Assembly (NCBI RefSeq): GCF_000347035.1
Contig: NZ_ANIJ01000006.1
Location: 372,001-436,000, forward strand
Direction: 5' to 3'
Origin: Leptospira sp. B5-022
Lineage (GTDB): Bacteria > Spirochaetota > Leptospiria > Leptospirales > Leptospiraceae
DNA: 64,000 bases
Every line of letters begins with the position of its first letter. Position 1 is the first letter of the stretch. The translations under genes and the position numbers were made by a program. Positions 38,095-46,713 of this stretch are shown piece after piece. Under the pieces are notes generated by a model. The model searched no databases and was not told the DNA's origin. It was given only the letters and a program-made list of their open reading frames with translations.

Positions 38095-38565
38095 TCAGTG
38101 GTGGTGATGTCCCCCCTCACCATGAACGTGTCCATGACTCACTTCCTCGTCGGTTGCAGTCCTGATATTAATGATCTGAACATCAAAGATCAGATCCACG
38201 CCGGCTAAAGGATGGTTTCCATCCACAATCACCGATTCTCCCTTGATATCTGTAATCGTATAAACCGTATCCGGTTCGTCGGTTTGGAACATCATTCCAA
38301 TACTCAATTCTTCGCCTTCCGGGAATTGACTTTTCGGTACGTCGAAAACTAATTCCGGATTTTTTTGCCCGTAAGCATTATCAGCGGAAACAGAAATTAC
38401 TTTTTTGTCTCCTGCATTCATACTTTTGATTTCATCTTCTAAGCCGGAAATGATCTGTCCGGTTCCTTCCAGATAAGAAAGAGGATGGCTTCCTTGGGAA
38501 GAATCGATCTCGTTTCCTTCTTTATCTGTTAATTTATAGTGAAAAGTCACTACTCTTGGGTTCAT
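38095..38565 (-). CDS. slyD: SlyD-type FKBP peptidyl-prolyl isomerase
   Basis: 156 aa. YKLTDKEGNEIDSSQGSHPLSYLEGTGQIISGLEDEI is the FKBP half; the inserted IF-flap chaperone domain runs from about 70 to 120. The C-terminal tail is histidine-rich (GHVHGEGGHHHH), as in metal-binding SlyD proteins that act on nickel enzymes. First gene of the operon with the helicase, and preceded by a good sigma-70 promoter. Confidence 0.88.
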   Translation of the reverse strand: MNPRVVTFHYKLTDKEGNEIDSSQGSHPLSYLEGTGQIISGLEDEIKSMNAGDKKVISVSADNAYGQKNPELVFDVPKSQFPEGEELSIGMMFQTDEPDTVYTITDIKGESVIVDGNHPLAGVDLIFDVQIINIRTATDEEVSHGHVHGEGGHHHH

Positions 38566-38633
38566 TTATTGCTCCAACCGGGGTTAAGCCCTTGACGGGT
38601 AAGGGAGGAAAGTTCCGGCACGTGATTTAAGTT

Positions 38634-38661
38634 AGTATATTCTTGGAAGATCCCAGGACAA
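38634..38661 (-). promoter_or_regulatory. Sigma-70-type promoter for slyD operon
   Basis: On the minus strand TTGTCC (38656-38661), a 16-bp spacer, and TATACT (38634-38639). The transcript would carry a leader of about 60 nt with a CCCTT/AAGGG hairpin before the slyD ATG. Confidence 0.5.
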
Positions 38662-38680
38662 TCAGATTTTTGAGGATCGG

Positions 38681-39016
38681 TTAAAAGTCGTAGGAAATTT
38701 CGACTCCGAAATTCTCCACATCCTTAATAAACTGTTCTACACGATTTGCTAAAAAGAACCACGAATCCCGGTGAACGATATCACTTAGAAAATTCAAAAA
38801 TCGATTGGTATTCCTAAGAGCAAATTCCCTGTCCTGAGTATAATTTAGAAGAACTGTATATGCCAAAGACTTTAGTACTTTATCATTTGCAGCTAATTCG
38901 AAATACCCAGGAATATCAGGCTCGAATAAACTAAGCCTGGTTTTGGCATTGCCTTCCGTTACATATAGATTATAATCTGATGAGTTTGGAACTCTGTCGG
39001 CTGAGTATACTTTCAT
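38681..39016 (-). CDS. Hypothetical protein, 111 aa
   Basis: The start is ATG 39016, since GAGGAG lies about 10 bp upstream; the longer frame from 39127 has no such site. Soluble, no signal peptide, about half helical (DKVLKSLAYTVLLNY, RNTNRFLNFLSDIVH). No family recognised. It lies between the slyD promoter and the 7TM-SpoIIE gene and may be a separate transcript. Confidence 0.6.
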   Translation of the reverse strand: MKVYSADRVPNSSDYNLYVTEGNAKTRLSLFEPDIPGYFELAANDKVLKSLAYTVLLNYTQDREFALRNTNRFLNFLSDIVHRDSWFFLANRVEQFIKDVENFGVEISYDF

Positions 39017-39158
39017 TTTAGGCAACTCCTCGTCCAAAACCAGAGGAAAACTTGGTTTCCATTTATAAACATACCCACAAAAAGTCAACGGGAAAGAATA
39101 GTTTTGGCATTTCTTCGCCACAAACAAATCGGATGTTTCGTAACATTTAGAGAATGTT

Positions 39159-41570
39159 TTACGAAACCTTTCTGGAATTATCTGTTGGACGGAACATTCT
39201 TTGCACGTCCAATCCGTAGCTCTCCAGTAAGTCCAAAATTATAACATCCGAAATCCCTAGTCGAAAATAAATTTTTGCTAATAGTACAAGATTCTGATGG
39301 TTTTCAGGATCTCTATATAAAAGCTTTTCGGAATATGTTTTAGCTTTCTCCAATTTTCCCGTTTTCCAAAACGCCCAAGCCGTTATATAAGCCAGATCGG
39401 TATCGGTAGGATCGTCTATACTTAGTTCGGCGAATAAACCACAAGCGATTTTCTTGTCTCCTTTTTTCCATAAAAGGATCCCTTTTTGGAGTTTTTTCCT
39501 CTTGGAAGTCTCTTTCCATATATCTCTGGATTTTTTATTAGGATCTTCTTTTCTAATAATACGGACTAAACTTAGATCATCCATATAATCACCGTACACA
39601 TTCATTTTGGTCTTTAAAAGGGAAAGATCCGCTTTTGTTTTTGATACTTCCAATAAGAACGGTTCTGAAAAAGAACGTATTTCTTTTGTTCCTGTTTTTA
39701 GTCTCAGATCTTCTCTTCCATCTGAGCCGAAAATGAGAGAATCGTTCTCCTTTAAAGAAATACAATATACTTTTGGGATCTCTTTTACGAATGGGATCCC
39801 CATTTTGTAAGAGGTCTCTTTTTCTATACATCCTGAAATATTGTTCCTTAGAAGAATGGAAGGCGGATGTTGGGCGTTCAGAAAGAAGATACACGAATTT
39901 TCCGAATCTAAAAGGGCCAGGATACCGGTTGCAAATAGGTTTCCATCAAAAATTTGAAATAACCCGTGGATCTTTTCATATAAGGAGACGATCCAAGTTT
40001 CAGGAGTATAATATCCGGATGATGAGGCCTCGATATGAGATTTAAACATGGAGTAGGCGAGTAGTGCGCCCGTTGCTCCTTGTAGCGATTTTCCCATAGC
40101 ATCTGCATTTAGAATAGCTAAGAATGTTCTCGTTCCAATTCGGATCTCTTCTAGACACACTATGTCCCCGCCAATTTCTCCCGGTTTAGATTTGAATTCG
40201 AATGTTTTGAATTGAGAGATCAAGGTTTCGATTTTAAAGTCTCCAAAGATCTCGATCTTACTTTTAAAACAAGATTGTAGGATACTACTCATTAGGAAAT
40301 AATCCCCGTCTTGTTTTTCCTTCAAGCTACTCACATAAGTAAGGCTTTCGAGTAATTCTTTTGTTTTTACTTTCACTTCTTCCTGTAATTTTACGTTCCA
40401 ACTTTGAAGTTCCTTTTTCATTTCCACAAATCTACTGGAAATCCGAAAAGAGCAGAATAATAAAAATCCCAGAATAGAATATTCCGAACTTCTGGGAAAT
40501 GTGATCCAGGCCCGAGCGGAAGCAATATCCAAAAGAATAGAAATGACTAAAATACAGACGGCTCCCCAAAATCCGGCACCATCTTGATGTACGGATCTTG
40601 CTCTTAAGTTTTTAAAAATGATCCAGATGTATAGGATCCAAGAGGGTTGGAGGAGGGAACGATTTAGTTGGTCTAATTCCAATGGACTGGAGCAATATCC
40701 GAATAAAAAGGATAAAAATACACTCCATAAAGCCAATGGAAATTCGAATGGATAATGGCGACCCCGGCAAAAGTCAGAAAAGAAGAACGTAAAAAAAGGA
40801 AATAAAAAGCTTAAAGAAATATATTCCACTTTTTTACAAACGAGAAAGTCCCAATCTAATTCGTATTTCCATTCCGACCCGAAAAAGGAAAACTGAAAGA
40901 AAAGGATCAGAAATATCCCGAAGTTGAAATGGGTTCCTAGTTTTTTTTCCTGTATGGAGAGAAATACCAAATAGATCCCGAGTATTAGAAATGTAGAGAT
41001 GAGAATTAGATAGTAGATCTGAAATGTATAATGTTTCCGGAGGACCACCTTTAGATTTCCAATATTTGGGACTACTTCTAAAATTCCGAGTTCGTTCTCA
41101 AAATATTCCGAAACTAAAATTTCTAGTCTGTTTTCCGTTTTAGCTTGGTGGATCTTGTAAATTTTCTTCTTATCATAACTAAAATTAAACTGCTTGTTTT
41201 CCTCGCTTCTTTCGGTAAGAAGGACTCCATTCCAAAAAACTTTTGTACCTTCGGAAGTTTTTCCAAGAAGTAGAGCGATATCGCAGCTAGGAATTTCTGA
41301 GAAATGGATCGTTTTGGAAATGTGAAGAACGGAATATCCTAAACCGGAAAAATTACCGGGCAAAAAAAAGGTACCGATCTTCTTGCCGGAAAGATCTGCA
41401 ACTTGCCAACCGGATTCCAAAAAAACGGAAGATTTACAGGGATCCGTTCCTTTATTTGATGGGAATAGACTTGAATGGATCCATTCTCCGTATTCCAAAG
41501 AATGAAATAATAGGTTTGTTCCGATACTGATCAGAACGGAAAATACGCAGATGCCTATTTTTGATTTCAT
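39159..41570 (-). CDS. Membrane 7TM-SpoIIE phosphatase with C-terminal TPR
   Basis: 803 aa from ATG 41570, chosen for GGAGG directly upstream (the frame also reaches a TTG at 41582). Order: N-terminal membrane helix, a ~150-residue extracytoplasmic domain resembling 7TMR-DISM ligand domains, six to seven helices (about 185-385), a coiled coil, then a PP2C/SpoIIE domain (FEFKSKPGEIGGDIVCLEEI... LNADAMGKSLQGATGALL... DGREDLRL) and TPR-like helices at 710-790. The phosphatase acidic residues (GGD, DAMGKS, DGRED, DD) are present. It probably dephosphorylates an anti-sigma antagonist, but the partner is not in view. Confidence 0.78.
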   Translation of the reverse strand: MKSKIGICVFSVLISIGTNLLFHSLEYGEWIHSSLFPSNKGTDPCKSSVFLESGWQVADLSGKKIGTFFLPGNFSGLGYSVLHISKTIHFSEIPSCDIALLLGKTSEGTKVFWNGVLLTERSEENKQFNFSYDKKKIYKIHQAKTENRLEILVSEYFENELGILEVVPNIGNLKVVLRKHYTFQIYYLILISTFLILGIYLVFLSIQEKKLGTHFNFGIFLILFFQFSFFGSEWKYELDWDFLVCKKVEYISLSFLFPFFTFFFSDFCRGRHYPFEFPLALWSVFLSFLFGYCSSPLELDQLNRSLLQPSWILYIWIIFKNLRARSVHQDGAGFWGAVCILVISILLDIASARAWITFPRSSEYSILGFLLFCSFRISSRFVEMKKELQSWNVKLQEEVKVKTKELLESLTYVSSLKEKQDGDYFLMSSILQSCFKSKIEIFGDFKIETLISQFKTFEFKSKPGEIGGDIVCLEEIRIGTRTFLAILNADAMGKSLQGATGALLAYSMFKSHIEASSSGYYTPETWIVSLYEKIHGLFQIFDGNLFATGILALLDSENSCIFFLNAQHPPSILLRNNISGCIEKETSYKMGIPFVKEIPKVYCISLKENDSLIFGSDGREDLRLKTGTKEIRSFSEPFLLEVSKTKADLSLLKTKMNVYGDYMDDLSLVRIIRKEDPNKKSRDIWKETSKRKKLQKGILLWKKGDKKIACGLFAELSIDDPTDTDLAYITAWAFWKTGKLEKAKTYSEKLLYRDPENHQNLVLLAKIYFRLGISDVIILDLLESYGLDVQRMFRPTDNSRKVS

Positions 41571-41621
41571 ACCTGCCTCCAAGAAGACCGGTATGAAATC
41601 GATTGTACTGATCGTACTTTT

Positions 41622-43646
41622 TTAGTTTTGTTCCGTTCCGATCCTGGTGGCCGCTAAATAACCTTCTAACATGGCTCTTTTGGCGTCTATTCCGGAAGCG
41701 TCTTTTGCACCGCCGATCAGGTACGAAGGAATATTATTTCTTTCCTTTCTGAACGTTTCGTATAAGGAAGCGTCACTTGTTTGTCCGGCGCAAAGAATGA
41801 TGGAATCACATTCTAAAGTTTTGGCTCCTTCTTTTTTGGTCTCGATCACAAGACCTTTTTCGGTTACTTCCTTATAGGTGAGCGAGGAAAGGAAATCCAC
41901 TCCCTTGGATTGTAATTCTTGCAGAAGTGCCCAAGAGGTTGTCGCTCCAAGGCCTGCTCCCACTTTGCCATTCCTTCTTAAGATGGAAACTTTTCTGTGA
42001 GCGGTTTCCGGTTGGATCGCAGCCTGTGTATAAGAGTTCACATTGTACTTATCAAAGTAGGTGGAAATATCCGGATCCTTCTCTTCGGTAAGTTTATGAG
42101 CTACGTCTACACCGATCCCACCGCCACCAATGATGGCAACCTTGGAACCGGGTTTGAATGTTCCGTTTAAGAACTCCACATAACTTGCATGCGGTTTTTT
42201 TTCCAAACCGGGAAGATTTAAATTCCTTGGAAGAACACCGGTCGCAAAGATTACCGCATCCGGTTTTAACTCATCCAATAATTTAAGATCCGCTTTTGTA
42301 CTCAGACGGATATCCACTTTTAAACGAGGAAGTTCGTTTTTGAAATAGCGGATGGTTTCAAAAAATTCGAATTTACCAGGAATCGCAGCCGCAAGATTGA
42401 GCTGACCTCCTAGTTTTTCGGAAGCTTCTAAAAGAATGACCTCATGACCACGTAATGCTGCCACTCTTGCGGATTCCATTCCACCCGGACCGGAACCGAC
42501 AACTACCACTCTTTGTCTTTTTGCCTGAGGAAGAGATTTCCATTCCAGCTCCCTATTTGCGGAAGGGTTTACTAAACAAGAAACCATTTCTTCTTTGAAC
42601 GTATGATCCAAACAAGCTTGGTTACAAGCAACACAAGTATTCACTCTTTCTGTTTGGTTTTCTTTGATCTTATTTACGATATCTGCATCCGCTAAGAATG
42701 GTCTTGCCATACTCACAATATCCGCTTCACCTGCATTCAATACTTGGATGATCGTCTCCGGCATATTGATCCTGTTGGAAGCGATGATCGGAATTCCTGG
42801 AACTGCATTTTTTATTTTTCCGGCGATCTTTGCCCAAGCACCTCTTGGAACAAGCTGAGAGATGGTAGGAATACGAGACTCATGCCAACCGATCCCGATA
42901 TTGAGCGCGTCCGCTCCTGCTTCTTTTAACTCGGTGGCAAGTGCGATCACTTCTTCAAAGCTAGGATTGCCTGGGATGAGATCGATGCCTGACATTCTTA
43001 CGATAACCGGGAAACCTGGTCCTACTTGTTTACGGACTTCCTTCATTGTTTCGATCGCAAATTTTCTGCGGTTTTCAGACGAACCACCGAACTCGTCGGT
43101 TCTTTTGTTGGTTACTTCGGAGAAGAATTGGTTTACCAGATATCCTTCGGAAGCCATCACTTCCACCGCTCTAAAACCAACTTGTTTTGCGCGTAATGCA
43201 GACGATCCGAAATCGCGGATGGTTCTCCATGCATCGTCCGTAGAAAGTTCTTTTGGTATGAAACGATTGATAGGGGCGCGTAACGCAGAAGGAGCCACGA
43301 GTTCTCTGTGATAAGCGTACCTTCCCGCGTGGAATAACTGAGCGCAGAAAATTCCCATCGGTTTTAGAACGGAAGCGACTCTTTCAAGCTCTACACAATC
43401 TTCTTCCTTCTGGAAATCGAAAAATATATTGGAGCCTTTGCCTTCCGCATTCACCGAAATTCCTCCGGTGGTGATCAGTCCTACTCCGCCTTCAAACCTT
43501 TTGCCATAGAAGGCAGCCATTCTATCTGCGGTTTGGGGCATCCCCTCTAAACCCAAGTGCATGGATCCCATGATAATACGATTCGGTATAGTTTCGGCTC
43601 CGATGGAGATCGGGCGAAAGATTGGAGAAATATCTAAAGAAGACAT
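41622..43646 (-). CDS. fadH: 2,4-dienoyl-CoA reductase-like FMN/4Fe-4S oxidoreductase
   Basis: 674 aa with the Old Yellow Enzyme barrel (NRIIMGSMH at ~23; YLVNQFFSEVTNKRTDEFGGS at 169-189), a 4Fe-4S cluster (C338, C341, C345, C357) and a C-terminal FAD/NAD(P)H domain (VVVVGSGPGGMESARVAALRG; AIIGGGGIGVDVAH). FadH removes a double bond from polyunsaturated acyl-CoA during beta-oxidation, passing electrons NADPH-FAD-4Fe4S-FMN. Related enoate reductases share this layout. A perfect palindrome lies 27-46 bp upstream. Confidence 0.85.
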   Translation of the reverse strand: MSSLDISPIFRPISIGAETIPNRIIMGSMHLGLEGMPQTADRMAAFYGKRFEGGVGLITTGGISVNAEGKGSNIFFDFQKEEDCVELERVASVLKPMGIFCAQLFHAGRYAYHRELVAPSALRAPINRFIPKELSTDDAWRTIRDFGSSALRAKQVGFRAVEVMASEGYLVNQFFSEVTNKRTDEFGGSSENRRKFAIETMKEVRKQVGPGFPVIVRMSGIDLIPGNPSFEEVIALATELKEAGADALNIGIGWHESRIPTISQLVPRGAWAKIAGKIKNAVPGIPIIASNRINMPETIIQVLNAGEADIVSMARPFLADADIVNKIKENQTERVNTCVACNQACLDHTFKEEMVSCLVNPSANRELEWKSLPQAKRQRVVVVGSGPGGMESARVAALRGHEVILLEASEKLGGQLNLAAAIPGKFEFFETIRYFKNELPRLKVDIRLSTKADLKLLDELKPDAVIFATGVLPRNLNLPGLEKKPHASYVEFLNGTFKPGSKVAIIGGGGIGVDVAHKLTEEKDPDISTYFDKYNVNSYTQAAIQPETAHRKVSILRRNGKVGAGLGATTSWALLQELQSKGVDFLSSLTYKEVTEKGLVIETKKEGAKTLECDSIILCAGQTSDASLYETFRKERNNIPSYLIGGAKDASGIDAKRAMLEGYLAATRIGTEQN

Positions 43647-43672
43647 TCACAGTCCGCCTTTCTTTTTATTTG

Positions 43673-43692
43673 AGTAGAACAGTCGTTCTACT
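43673..43692. promoter_or_regulatory. Perfect palindrome upstream of fadH, probable repressor operator
   Basis: Arms AGTAGAAC and GTTCTACT with a 4-bp centre. It lies between the probable promoter and the Shine-Dalgarno (AGAAAGGCGG) of fadH. The size and position resemble TetR-family operators, but no TetR gene is in view. Confidence 0.65.
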
Positions 43693-43781
43693 AAGAAAGA
43701 TTTTTAACTGAATTTGGAAATGGCAACGGTTTTTCTCGGAAATTTGAAAATAGATACCGAACATGATTCGGCAAATCGATT

Positions 43782-45299
43782 TCAATTTATGGAAAAACGA
43801 TTTAACGCGGAGATATACGCTTGAGAACAAGCCTCAATAATATCGGTAGAGCTTGCTTTTCCTACGACTCTTTCTCCATGTTTTTCTAAAGTAACGGAAG
43901 CTTCTGCCAAAGCGTCTTGACCTTCCGTTACCGGAGAGATCACGAGTTTAATGAGTTCCACATCGGAGATAGTTGCCTTTTGGATCGCTTTAAAGATAGA
44001 ATCCACAGGACCGTCACCCGTTGCCGATTCTTCTTTTATATTTCCTTCAATAGACAGTCGGATACTTGCGGTAGGTGTACTTTTCGTTCCCGTAGTTACA
44101 TGAAAACTTTCTAATACGTATTTGTCGTTGGAGGACTTTCTGGATTCGTCCGCGAATAACGCACGGATATCCTCGTCGAAAATTTCCTTTTTGCGGTCCG
44201 CGATCTCTAAAAATCTTTGGTAAGCCGCTTCCAATTCTTCCGGATGAGGACTAAATCCCAAACGAACGATCCTGTCTTTGAAACCGGCTCTTCCACTATG
44301 TCTGCCGAGTACCATTCTGTTAGAATGGATCCCCACACTTTCCGGCGTCATGATCTCATAGGTTTCTCTATTTTTCAAAACACCGTCTTGGTGGATCCCG
44401 GACTCATGGGCAAATGCGTTCGCTCCTACAATCGCTTTATTAGGTTGAACCACCATCCCGGTGATCGTTTTGACCAAATAAGAAGCCTTAGCGATCTCTT
44501 CTGTTTGAATCCTAGTTTGTATCCCGAATTTGTCCTTCCGCGTACGAAGAGCCATTACGACTTCTTCCATAGCGGTATTGCCGGCTCTTTCTCCGATCCC
44601 GTTTACGGTACATTCTACTTGCCTTGCTCCATTCTGGATCGCAGCGAGACTATTGGAAGTGGCAAGTCCTAAATCGTTATGGCAATGTGCAGAGAAGATC
44701 GCTTTCTCACTTCCTTTCACATTTTGGATCAGGAATTTGAATAATTCTCCGTATTCATACGGTGTTGTATATCCTACGGTATCGGGAATATTGATCGTAG
44801 TCGCACCGGCTTCTATCACTGCCTCGCAGAGTTCTCTTAAAAACGCAGGCTCGGAACGAGTCGCGTCTTCGGGGGAAAATTCCACATCGTCCACATGATC
44901 TCTGCAAATCTTGACCGCTTCCACAGCCATTTTCAAAACCTCGGAAGGATCTTTTCCCAGCTTGAATTTCATGTGAATGGGAGAAGATGCGATAAAAGTA
45001 TGAATTCTTCTTTTTTTGGCGGGGATGATTGCTTTGGCAGCTGCCTCTAAGTCGGGACGAACGGCTCTTGCGAGTGCCGCGATAATCGGACCTTCTACCT
45101 CTCTGGAAATTCTTTGCACTGCCTGCAATTGGACCGGGGAAGAAACCGGGAAGCCTGCTTCGATCACGTCCACATTCATTTTGGCGAGTTGGAGTGCGAT
45201 CTCTATCTTCTCATTCTCGCTCATTGCCGCACCTGGGCATTGTTCTCCGTCCCGGAGAGTGGTATCGAAAATCCGAACAAAATCCAAATTTGAGTTCAT
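43782..45299 (-). CDS. leuA: 2-isopropylmalate synthase
   Basis: 505 aa from ATG 45299; the frame is open 108 bp further up, but that stretch holds the promoter and overlaps the VOC gene. DTTLRDGEQCPGAA (12-25) and SAHCHNDLGLATSN contain the metal-binding and catalytic residues; the C-terminal ~120 residues match the LeuA regulatory domain. It condenses acetyl-CoA with 2-oxoisovalerate, the first step to leucine. A citramalate synthase would lack the QCPG after DGE in this form. leuB is at the left edge. Confidence 0.93.
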   Translation of the reverse strand: MNSNLDFVRIFDTTLRDGEQCPGAAMSENEKIEIALQLAKMNVDVIEAGFPVSSPVQLQAVQRISREVEGPIIAALARAVRPDLEAAAKAIIPAKKRRIHTFIASSPIHMKFKLGKDPSEVLKMAVEAVKICRDHVDDVEFSPEDATRSEPAFLRELCEAVIEAGATTINIPDTVGYTTPYEYGELFKFLIQNVKGSEKAIFSAHCHNDLGLATSNSLAAIQNGARQVECTVNGIGERAGNTAMEEVVMALRTRKDKFGIQTRIQTEEIAKASYLVKTITGMVVQPNKAIVGANAFAHESGIHQDGVLKNRETYEIMTPESVGIHSNRMVLGRHSGRAGFKDRIVRLGFSPHPEELEAAYQRFLEIADRKKEIFDEDIRALFADESRKSSNDKYVLESFHVTTGTKSTPTASIRLSIEGNIKEESATGDGPVDSIFKAIQKATISDVELIKLVISPVTEGQDALAEASVTLEKHGERVVGKASSTDIIEACSQAYISALNRFSIN

Positions 45300-45327
45300 A
45301 TGCTTGGAAAACTTCCCTAACTCCAAA

Positions 45328-45333
45328 ATTATA
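45328..45333 (-). promoter_or_regulatory. -10 element of the leuA promoter
   Basis: A perfect TATAAT on the minus strand, about 29 bp before the leuA ATG. The upstream -35 is weak (TTCGGT at about 18 bp spacing). A hairpin AAACCG/CGGTTT (45350-45355 with 45365-45370) overlaps the -35 area and the divergent start of the VOC gene. Confidence 0.5.
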
Positions 45334-45398
45334 GTCTGAATTAGGCCGTAAACCGAATAATAAACGGTTTTTGGCTTTCGGAGATTAGACTCAAGATC

Positions 45399-45737
45399 AT
45401 GTCTCAAAACTTTCTCAGTTTCTATGGGGCTAGCTTACAAGCGGATGATTGTGCGGAAGCAGCAAGGCTTTACTTGGATCTTTTTGGCGGGGAAGTCCAG
45501 GTATCAACTCCAGGCCATGCGGAACTTCTTTTTGCAGAAAAGCAAAGAGTGATCTTTATTAGAGAAACGGAAGAATGTCCCGTGTCTCCTGGAACCTTAG
45601 TTTGGAAAATCCGAAAGGAGAAGGTCCCAGCTTTCGAAACTCGACTGTTTGGCTCTGGATTTCAGAAGGAATCTACATCCGAGAAATACTCATCTTACTT
45701 GGACCCTTGGGAAAATCGAATCTGGTTGTATTACTAA
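45399..45737 (+). CDS. VOC/glyoxalase-like small protein
   Basis: 112 aa. ADDCAEAARLYLDLFGGEV and ELLFAEKQRVIFIRE, with a closing YLDPWENRIWLYY, fit a half-size vicinal-oxygen-chelate module, usually acting as a dimer. Metal ligand positions are not clear, and no substrate can be suggested. It is divergent from leuA. Confidence 0.6.
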   Translation: MSQNFLSFYGASLQADDCAEAARLYLDLFGGEVQVSTPGHAELLFAEKQRVIFIRETEECPVSPGTLVWKIRKEKVPAFETRLFGSGFQKESTSEKYSSYLDPWENRIWLYY

Positions 45738-45750
45738 AGCGAATGAGCTA

Positions 45751-45841
45751 ATCTCCGTGTCCTCGGTGATCTCCGTGTGCACCCTAAAAATATTAAGAAG
45801 GTTTTTCGCACAGAGGACACAGAGTTCACTGAGGGGTGAAA
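45751..45841. repeat. CACAGAG-type imperfect palindrome, copy 2
   Basis: Left part CTCGGTGATCTCCGTGTGC; right part reads CGCACAGAGGACACAGAG and GTTCACTGAGG. The reverse complement of the right part (CTCAGTGAACTCTGTGTCC) matches the left. It sits between convergent genes. Related to 3901-3972 and 49220-49303. Confidence 0.7.
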
Positions 45842-45847
45842 CAAAAC

Positions 45848-46561
45848 TCAACCCGGATAAGGCTGGACTTCTTCTTTACCTTCTTTGAGAGCCGCTTCTG
45901 CCATTTTATGGGCATCTTCTCCTAAATACCTTTCGATCAGGTAATGGGCGAGGTAGATCAAAGGTGTGATCCCTATCGCTATGAAGATCTTGTATCCGAA
46001 GTTGGTATAAGAGATGGAATTTAGAGTTTGGAAATCGTACGTTCCCCAATACGCCACAAAGATCACGACATAAGAATCCAAAAGCTGGGAGAAGATGGTA
46101 GAACCGGTCGCTCTCAGCCAAAGAAATTTGTTTTTAGTCCTCTTACGGATCAAATGAAAAACTTGGATGTCTACAAGCTGGCCGATCAAGTAGGCCACGA
46201 TCGAACCTGTGATCACTTGCCCGGTATTAAAGAATACTACCTGAAAGGAATGGTCGTCCACGGGGGAATTCCCTGCTGCCGGAATGGCCATGTCTAATTG
46301 AAGAAGAAAAAAAGCTAAAACGATCATTACCATTCCGACTAAAGTTAGGTATCTAACACCTCTTCTTCCATAATACTCATTCAAAAGGTCCGTTACGATA
46401 AACGTAATGGGGAAGGGAATCACACCCAAAGTCATGGTCAACGCCTTGTTCCCGATCAAAACTTGAAACCATTTGGAACCAGTCACCTCCGCCATCAAAA
46501 GGAAGGTAATGAAGATGGAACCTAAAACGAAAAATAGTTTGAAGGGTCGGTGAAACTGCAT
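45848..46561 (-). CDS. Queuosine precursor transporter (YhhQ/VUT family)
   Basis: 237 aa from ATG 46561 (TTG 46600 would add 13 residues). Five to six hydrophobic segments, with IPFPITFIVTDLLNEYYGRRG near 60 and ATGSTIFSQLLDSYVVIFVAYWG near 170, both YhhQ hallmarks. These import preQ0/preQ1-type precursors across the inner membrane. No queuosine biosynthesis gene is close. A TATAAT on this strand at 46642-46647 may serve as its -10. Confidence 0.8.
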   Translation of the reverse strand: MQFHRPFKLFFVLGSIFITFLLMAEVTGSKWFQVLIGNKALTMTLGVIPFPITFIVTDLLNEYYGRRGVRYLTLVGMVMIVLAFFLLQLDMAIPAAGNSPVDDHSFQVVFFNTGQVITGSIVAYLIGQLVDIQVFHLIRKRTKNKFLWLRATGSTIFSQLLDSYVVIFVAYWGTYDFQTLNSISYTNFGYKIFIAIGITPLIYLAHYLIERYLGEDAHKMAEAALKEGKEEVQPYPG

Positions 46562-46713
46562 CTGTGGAAAAATCTTGCGATTTCGGTGTCTGTCAATCAA
46601 AGAACAGGAGGGATTCCCACAAACGTTTGACAGACTGATTCATTATAAATCATTGGAAGACAGTCGGTGCTTTACTTTTAGCCCCCGCGATTCGATAAAT
46701 ATATAGAGATCAA

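Noticed and set aside
43782..45299. Citramalate synthase instead of LeuA
   Set aside because: The active-site sequence DGEQCPG and the regulatory C-terminus fit 2-isopropylmalate synthase better.
45300..45407. Long N-terminus of leuA or a leucine-rich attenuator peptide
   Set aside because: The stretch holds a TATAAT and overlaps the divergent gene; it has no run of leucine codons.
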